64,000 nt of DNA, taken from contig NZ_JAFCLS010000027.1 of NCBI RefSeq assembly GCF_018131075.1, positions 56,052 to 120,051 on the forward strand. The letters are read 5' to 3'. This document shows positions 59,429 through 64,000 of this stretch, in pieces; positions within the stretch are counted from its first letter, which is position 1; each line of letters starts with the position of its first letter. The stretch is from Bradyrhizobium sp. JYMT SZCCT0428 (GTDB lineage: Bacteria; Pseudomonadota; Alphaproteobacteria; Rhizobiales; Xanthobacteraceae). The notes below the pieces were generated by a model. The model saw only the letters and a list, made by a program, of their open reading frames with translations. It did not search any database and was not told where the DNA came from. A program made the translations under genes and the position numbers.

Positions 59429-60777
59429 CGCTGCAGCTCCGGCACGATCGCGCGCGGAGCCTCGGCCAGCGTGATCCGGCCGGACTCATGGGGCACGTTC
59501 CAGGGCCGACGCAGCCCGCCGAGCTGCTCGGCGACGGCAAGACCGGCCTGCAACCCGTCTTCGTGAAAGCCGGCGCCGAAATGAGCGCCACAGAACCAAA
59601 GGTTTCCAATCCCTTGCAGGGACCAAAGCCGGCGCTGCGCGGCGATCGCGGGTGCGTCAAATATCAGATGTTCGTAGACTTCGCTGTGACGCAATGTGCC
59701 GGCGCGGGGCAGGCGCGACGGATTAAGCGTGACGAATAGCTGAGTGCTTTCTGGAATGCGTTGCAGCCGGTTCATCCAATAGGTCAAGCCAACACCGCCA
59801 TCAGCCGCCACGCGCTTGCCGGTATAGTTCCAGCTGGACCAAGCCGCGCGGCGCCTCGGCATGAAACCCGGGTCCGAATGAAGGACGGCAAGGTTTCGGC
59901 TGTAGCGAAAGGCGCCCAGCAGCTTAACCTCGTCTGCGGTCGGATCAGCGATCGCCGAGAGCGCCTGGTTGGCGTGCGTCGCCATGACGACGTGGTCGTA
60001 TCGTTGAGATCTGCCACGGCAGTCCGTCACTTCCACGCCATCGCTATCGCGCCGCACGGCAACTACACCGGTATCCAGTCTGATCCCATCCGCAAACGAC
60101 CGGACGAGGCGTTCTACATAGACTCTGCTGCCGCCATCCACGGTTTCCCATTGCGGCCGCTGCGTTAGTTGCAGCAAGCCGTGATTGCGGTGAAAGCGGA
60201 TGAATGTCGCGATCGGAAAGGCCAGGATCTCGTCTGGCGGCGCCGACCAGATCGCACTCGCCATCGGCAGCAAATGGTCGTCACGGAACGCGGCGCCGTA
60301 TCTGTTCGCTGCGAGGTATTCGCCGAGGGAGATTGAATCGTCCGTCAGAAGATCCGCATCGCGTGTCGCCTGGCGGTAAAATTTCACGAGATCTTGCAAC
60401 ATCGACCAGAAGCGGGGTCTAAACAAATTGCGCCGCTGTGCAAACAGGCCGCCGATTCCCTCGCCGGAATATTCCAGATCGCCATCTCCGAGCGAGACGG
60501 CAAGCGACATGTCGGAAGGCTTGGTCGGAACCGAAAGATGCTCAAACAGGGCGACGAGGTTTGGGTAGGTGGCGCGGTTGAAAACGATAAAGCCGGTATC
60601 GACCGGGACTTGTTTTTCATCGATTGATGCGATCACCGTGTTCGAATGCCCGCCGATCCGGTCGGACTGTTCGTACACCGTCACATCGTGCTTCTGGCTG
60701 AGCAGCCATGCCGCGGACAGGCCGGAAATTCCGGTTCCGACCACCGCCACCCTTAAGCGGATACCATCATGGGACAC
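59425..60777 (-). CDS. FAD-dependent amine-oxidase-like oxidoreductase of the RpoE lipid operon
   Basis: The 450-residue flavoprotein has the dinucleotide fold LRVAVVGTGISGLSAAWLLSQKHDVTVYEQSDRIGGHSNTV and the family DTGFIVFNRATYPNLVALFEHL. The C-terminal FAD contact is LWFCGAHFGAGFHEDGLQAGLAVAEQL. It most likely oxidises or desaturates an acyl chain. I place the start at GTG 60777, with GGTGGAG upstream. The longer frame up to 60921 would run across the operon's own promoter (60835-60862), so it cannot be the expressed start. First gene of the oxidase-DUF1365-cfa operon. Confidence 0.9.
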   Translation of the reverse strand: MSHDGIRLRVAVVGTGISGLSAAWLLSQKHDVTVYEQSDRIGGHSNTVIASIDEKQVPVDTGFIVFNRATYPNLVALFEHLSVPTKPSDMSLAVSLGDGDLEYSGEGIGGLFAQRRNLFRPRFWSMLQDLVKFYRQATRDADLLTDDSISLGEYLAANRYGAAFRDDHLLPMASAIWSAPPDEILAFPIATFIRFHRNHGLLQLTQRPQWETVDGGSRVYVERLVRSFADGIRLDTGVVAVRRDSDGVEVTDCRGRSQRYDHVVMATHANQALSAIADPTADEVKLLGAFRYSRNLAVLHSDPGFMPRRRAAWSSWNYTGKRVAADGGVGLTYWMNRLQRIPESTQLFVTLNPSRLPRAGTLRHSEVYEHLIFDAPAIAAQRRLWSLQGIGNLWFCGAHFGAGFHEDGLQAGLAVAEQLGGLRRPWNVPHESGRITLAEAPRAIVPELQR

Positions 60778-60834
60778 CGTTGCGCTCCACCAACCAGCGT
60801 TCAACGGCTCGCGTGGCGGGCCGCTATATGAATG

Positions 60835-60862
60835 AAAACGATACCCAGACGGGTTTGGATCA
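60835..60862 (-). promoter_or_regulatory. RpoE(ECF11)-type promoter of the lipid operon
   Basis: TGATCC (60862-60857), 16 bp, CGTTTT (60840-60835), minus strand. Its -35 forms half of a 24-bp perfect palindrome (60853-60876) shared with the sigma gene promoter. Confidence 0.85.
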
Positions 60863-60866
60863 CCGG

Positions 60867-60894
60867 TGATCCAAACAGGCCGGCGATCCGTTTC
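60867..60894 (+). promoter_or_regulatory. RpoE(ECF11)-type promoter of the sigma gene (autoregulation)
   Basis: TGATCC (60867-60872), 16 bp, CGTTTC (60889-60894). It lies four bases from the opposing -35, so the two promoters are back to back. Confidence 0.85.
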
Positions 60895-61008
60895 GGCAAT
60901 ATGCCTGCCGCCGTACAACATCCTCGGGGGGCCAGCACTCTGGCCAGCGCCCCCGCGATCCGGTACTCACCTCGCAGAACCGTCTGCGAATGGGAGCGTT
61001 CGCGCTGC

Positions 61009-61596
61009 ATGCTGAATGACAAACCGGACGACGCGACGTCGGACGCAGCCAGATGGGCTGCCCTGATTGCAGCTGTCGCGAGGGAAAAGGATCGCGAGGC
61101 CTTCGCGGCCCTGTTCACGCATTTTGCGCCGCGGATAAAGACCTTCATGCGGCGTTCCGGCGCGAGCGAGCAAAGTGCCGACGAGCTCGCGCAGGAAGCT
61201 CTGCTGGCGGTTTGGTCAAAGGCCAATCTTTTCGATCCCAACAGCGCCGGTGCCTCGGCCTGGATATTCACCATCGCGCGCAATCTACGCATCGACGCGC
61301 TACGCCGCGAAAAGCGTACACGAACTGCAGGTACGGACGACATCGACCTCGAGTTTCAGGTCGACGATGGTCCGTCGCCCGACGCCGGACTGGCCGCGGC
61401 GCAGACTGAGTCGCGGGTCCGCAGCGCCTTGGCCACATTGCCGGACGATCAGTTGCGGGTGATCGAATTATCCTTCTTTGATGATAGGGCGCATGCGGAA
61501 ATCGCCCAGACGCTCCAGATTCCGCTTGGGACGGTCAAATCGCGGTTGCGGCTCGCTATGAATCGGTTGCGCGGCCTGTTGGGTGATTTCTCATGA
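61009..61596 (+). CDS. rpoE: ECF sigma factor RpoE (ECF11, ChrR-controlled)
   Basis: The 195-residue sigma factor has region 2 (REAFAALFTHFAPRIKTFMRR ... ADELAQEALLAVWSKANLFDPNSAGASAWIFTIARNLRIDALRREKR) and region 4 (ALATLPDDQLRVIELSFFDDRAHAEIAQTLQIPLGTVKSRLRLAMNRLRGLL). It should direct RNA polymerase to TGATCC-N16-CGTT promoters once released from ChrR. I start at ATG 61009, with GGGAG upstream. The frame reaching 60832 crosses its own promoter. An ATG at 60901 would sit about at the transcript start. The stop overlaps the chrR start by 4 bp. Confidence 0.93.
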   Translation: MLNDKPDDATSDAARWAALIAAVAREKDREAFAALFTHFAPRIKTFMRRSGASEQSADELAQEALLAVWSKANLFDPNSAGASAWIFTIARNLRIDALRREKRTRTAGTDDIDLEFQVDDGPSPDAGLAAAQTESRVRSALATLPDDQLRVIELSFFDDRAHAEIAQTLQIPLGTVKSRLRLAMNRLRGLLGDFS

Positions 61597-62246
61597 CGAT
61601 TGTTCACCATCCGCCGGATGAACTATTGACGGCGTTTGCGGCCGGGATGCTCGACCTTGGACAGCATATTGCGGTTGCAACCCACCTGACCGGCTGTCGG
61701 CATTGCCGCCGCGTTGTGCACGCTATGGAACACGTTGGGGGCGGGGTCCTGACAGCGTTGCCGGCAACCGCGATGTCTCCGGGGGCGCTTGCTGCCGTTG
61801 AAACGCGGCTGGACGGGCTCGCTCCTGCGGTTGCGACCGGATTGAGGAAAGCGGCAACAGGGATCACCGACGTTCCCGGTCTGCCGCCGTTCGTGCGCGA
61901 TTACCCATCTAGTTCGTGGAAATGGATCGCGCCGAAGGTGCATTTGCGGCCTATCCGAATGCCGGAAGCAAGTGCAACCAGAGTTTTTCTTTTGAAGTCG
62001 CAGCCGGGCACCAAGATGATCGAGCACACCCATACCGGCTTCGAGATGACCTGCATCTTAACGGGGAGCTTTGCGCACGCCGGCGGACATTTCGGCCCTG
62101 GCGATTTCGACTTTGGGGATGGCGCGACCGATCACGAGGTGATGATCGACTCGTCGGAGGACTGCATCTGTCTGGTGGCGATGCAAGGTGAACTGAAATT
62201 GAACGGTATCATCGGCCGTCTGCTTCAGCCGCTGATCAGGATGTGA
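61593..62246 (+). CDS. chrR: zinc anti-sigma factor ChrR
   Basis: The 217-residue two-domain anti-sigma has an N-terminal zinc site matching Rhodobacter ChrR exactly in number: His6, His31, Cys35 and Cys38 (HLTGCRHC). The C-terminal cupin has His145, His147, Glu151 and His181 (HTHTGFEM ... TDHEV) plus Cys191 and Cys193, all four positions downstream of the Rhodobacter numbering. The N-terminal domain sequesters RpoE, and the cupin is needed for response to singlet oxygen and peroxides (established for the family). It is coupled to rpoE by an ATGA overlap. Confidence 0.95.
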   Translation: MTIVHHPPDELLTAFAAGMLDLGQHIAVATHLTGCRHCRRVVHAMEHVGGGVLTALPATAMSPGALAAVETRLDGLAPAVATGLRKAATGITDVPGLPPFVRDYPSSSWKWIAPKVHLRPIRMPEASATRVFLLKSQPGTKMIEHTHTGFEMTCILTGSFAHAGGHFGPGDFDFGDGATDHEVMIDSSEDCICLVAMQGELKLNGIIGRLLQPLIRM

Positions 62247-62288
62247 TCGCCCGCAACGCTAGTAGACGTGCCTAGGGAAGCGCCCGGG

Positions 62289-63098
62289 ATGAGCGTGCTC
62301 CAGTTTATCTTTCTGGCTGCCGTGGTGGGGCTACTGCTGTCGGCGATCATGACAGCAGCTTGGCAAGCTCAACGGACGACGGGCCATACTGGCTGGATCG
62401 ACGTATTCTGGACGTTCGGCGTCGGGGGCGTGGCGGTCGTCGCCAGCCTTATCCCGTTGTCTGTACCTCACGCACCGAGCGCGCGGCAAATCGTGGTTGC
62501 GGTCCTGATCGCGCTTTGGTCGCTGCGACTGGGCGGCCATATTCTGGTGCGCACCAGGGAGGCCGGGGACGACCCGCGCTACCGCGATTTGATCAAACAA
62601 TGGGGGGCCAGCGCAAATCTGCGGATGTTGCTGCAATTGCAATCGCAGGCGGCGGTCGGCCTGATCCTGGCGCTGTCTGTCGCACTTGCGGCGCATAATC
62701 CGCGAGAGGGTCTCGGTGCGGTGGATTTGCTGGGCATTGCGCTCCTTGTCGGCGCTCTCGCCGGCGAGGCCGTGTCAGACTGGCAGTTGCGGCGCTTCAA
62801 ATCCGACCCGGGCAATCGCGGTCGGATATGTGAGGAGGGGTTTTGGAGCCTGTCGCGCCATCCGAATTACTTCTTCGAATGGCTCTGCTGGCTCGCTTAT
62901 CCACTGATCGCGATCGACTTGACGGGCGCGAATCCCCTCGGCTGGATTGCGCTGCTGGCACCTGCCTGCATGTACTGGGTGCTGGTTTACGTCTCCGGAA
63001 TTCCGCCGCTGGAAGAACACATGCTGCGCTCGCGTGGCGCGCAATTTCGTAGGCTTCAGGCGCGCACTCGGCCGTTTTTTCCGTTCCCAAAAAGATAG
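62289..63098 (+). CDS. DUF1295 (steroid 5-alpha reductase-like) membrane protein
   Basis: The 269-residue protein has about seven membrane helices. Family motifs are GWIDVFWTFGVGG near the N-terminus, RTREAGDDPRYRDLIKQWG in a loop, and the NADPH/lipid-site region GRICEEGFWSLSRHPNYFFEWLCWLAYPLIAI ending in CMYWVLVYVSGIPPLEEHML. Relatives reduce double bonds of lipids or sterols. It lies 42 bp after chrR and is probably on the same transcript, so it likely joins the RpoE lipid response. ATG 62289 is preferred over GTG 62268. Confidence 0.9.
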   Translation: MSVLQFIFLAAVVGLLLSAIMTAAWQAQRTTGHTGWIDVFWTFGVGGVAVVASLIPLSVPHAPSARQIVVAVLIALWSLRLGGHILVRTREAGDDPRYRDLIKQWGASANLRMLLQLQSQAAVGLILALSVALAAHNPREGLGAVDLLGIALLVGALAGEAVSDWQLRRFKSDPGNRGRICEEGFWSLSRHPNYFFEWLCWLAYPLIAIDLTGANPLGWIALLAPACMYWVLVYVSGIPPLEEHMLRSRGAQFRRLQARTRPFFPFPKR

Positions 63099-63106
63099 TT
63101 TGTGCG

Positions 63107-63511
63107 TCAGACGGCGAATTTCATGGTCACCCAGAAACCTGCCGCTGCGGCAATTGCCCCAAGCAGCGTTCCCCAACCCGCGTCGATTACGGTGAGCGGG
63201 GTGGTCCAGTTCCGCAGTGTCGCCTGATTGGTCAAGTCGTAAGTCATGTAGGTGAAGAAGCCGAACAGCGCGCCGTATAGCATCGCCTGCGCAAGGCTTC
63301 CGGACTTCAGAGCCGGCAGGATGGCAAAGATCACGAGCCCGATGGGGTAAATCACATAGAAGGCGATCGCGGCGGGGAGATTGACATCCGCGCGCATAAT
63401 GTCGCCGAGCGTCGGACGATAGAGGCGGCTTGCCATCGATCCAAGCCACGCCATGTCGCAAAGCACGAAGACTGCCAGTGTTGCAAAATAAGCCGTGAAG
63501 TAAGTCAGCAT
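63107..63511 (-). CDS. DUF2177 family membrane protein
   Basis: The 134-residue protein has four hydrophobic helices. It begins LTYFTAYFATLAVFVLCDMAWLGSMASRLYRPTLGDIM and has MLYGALFGFFTYMTYDLTNQATLRNW. This is the DUF2177 signature (DMAWLG and FxYxTYDLTNxATL). The family is often found near DUF1295 and cfa genes. A TGATCC-N16-CGTT promoter lies 54-81 bp upstream. It is convergent with the DUF1295 gene, 8 bp apart. Confidence 0.92.
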   Translation of the reverse strand: MLTYFTAYFATLAVFVLCDMAWLGSMASRLYRPTLGDIMRADVNLPAAIAFYVIYPIGLVIFAILPALKSGSLAQAMLYGALFGFFTYMTYDLTNQATLRNWTTPLTVIDAGWGTLLGAIAAAAGFWVTMKFAV

Positions 63512-63564
63512 CGAGCGCTCATGTGGTAATCGACAGGGCGGGCATCGGCCGAAGCCTTACCCGT

Positions 63565-63592
63565 CTAACGACGGGAAACGCGCGTTGGATCA
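63565..63592 (-). promoter_or_regulatory. RpoE(ECF11)-type promoter of the DUF2177 gene
   Basis: TGATCC (63592-63587), 16 bp, CGTTAG (63570-63565), minus strand, pointing at 63511. Confidence 0.8.
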
Positions 63593-63904
63593 TCGACCGA
63601 CTTTGGACCGGGCGCTTGCGTGTTCCTTCCGCAATGGCATGTGAACGTGCAGACTGGGAACGGCGGCTACATCTATAACCCGAACGGCAATCTCATCGCA
63701 GACGCGAAACTAACTGTCGATGGCCGAACTGGCGTTGTTACGGGAGCGGCCTTCAATCTGGAACTTGTGCGGATCACAGCCATCGGACTAAGGACCCCCG
63801 TAGTTTACCGGATAAGTTCACTTTTGAACATTATTTTGGAACGAATGAGCTCAGCCTCACTTGCCCCGCCGGAGGACTGTAAGCAGCACCAAGGGGGATA
63901 GTGA
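63593..63904. other. 312-bp gap before the response regulator
   Basis: A GTG-initiated frame at 63620-63901 starts MFLPQWHVNVQTGNGGYIYN, but it has no clear ribosome site and no domain I recognise. The second half looks non-coding. I call nothing firm here. Confidence 0.4.
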
Positions 63905-64000
63905 ATGGATGACGTAGTTGCGGTTCTGGTCGTCGAGGACGACCAGGTTATTAGGGATTTAGTGGAAGAAGCTCTTTCAGACGGTGGTTTTGAATCGGCC
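63905..64000 (+). CDS. response regulator receiver, cut by the window end
   Basis: The first 32 codons, MDDVVAVLVVEDDQVIRDLV then EEALSDGGFESA, are a typical receiver-domain start with the acidic pair EDD. The phospho-acceptor and any output domain lie outside the window. The weak site GGGATAG precedes ATG 63905. Confidence 0.75.
   Translation, partial: MDDVVAVLVVEDDQVIRDLVEEALSDGGFESA

Overview
The window looks like chromosome of a Bradyrhizobium-type alphaproteobacterium (Nitrobacteraceae). The grounds are high GC, many small lineage-type hypothetical proteins, HWE/HisKA_2 histidine kinases, Bug/TctC and ABC-X4 solute-binding proteins, and a ROSE-like RNA thermometer on an hsp20 gene. This placement is by recognition, not by a search. 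No rRNA, tRNA, CRISPR array or intact transposase was seen.

Layout. 1-5.4 kb: the C-terminal part of a TPR regulator, a ThrE-type exporter wrecked by several frameshifts, small secreted and Cys proteins, and a type II NADH dehydrogenase. 5.5-15.1 kb: a minus-strand acyl-CoA catabolic cluster in two transcription units separated by a strong terminator (YWTD propeller and 3-hydroxyacyl-CoA dehydrogenase; then acyl-CoA dehydrogenase, two enoyl-CoA hydratases, an alpha/beta hydrolase, a CaiB-type CoA-transferase, an FMN reductase and an OprB porin). 16.1-21.1 kb: a cytochrome bo3 operon in the order cyoE-A-B-C-D. 21.7-31.2 kb: a sensorless histidine kinase, a Gly/His-rich protein, a Tat-exported superoxide dismutase, a cupin plus ABC solute-binding pair flanked by an inverted repeat, and a LysR / TctC / O-methyltransferase group.

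31.6-50 kb is a stress and signalling accessory region. It holds two copies of a histidine kinase plus stand-alone receiver module (one kinase is a pseudogene), a Crp-like regulator, a YihY membrane protein, Lys-rich histone-H1-like proteins, many small hypotheticals, TspO, a fasciclin protein and an XRE-cupin regulator. Gene remnants are common here. 50-56 kb: hsp20 under a ROSE-like thermometer, a chimeric rpoH fragment, and a 5'-truncated Mfd-like helicase abutting a recombinase fragment.

56.2-63.6 kb is the most coherent system: an RpoE-ChrR (ECF11) singlet-oxygen type regulon. The ECF sigma and its zinc anti-sigma ChrR are followed by a DUF1295 protein. Divergently there is an operon of FAD oxidase, DUF1365 protein and cyclopropane-type fatty-acid methyltransferase. 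Reading promoters by eye I find five copies of one motif, TGATCC-N16-CGTT, always with exactly 16 bp spacing. They lie in front of the sigma gene, the lipid operon, a DUF2177 membrane protein, a secreted fasciclin protein, and a decayed tspO-like gene fused to an O-methyltransferase remnant. This suggests that the fasciclin and DUF2177 proteins belong to the lipid and membrane response governed by RpoE-ChrR. The window ends inside a response regulator gene.
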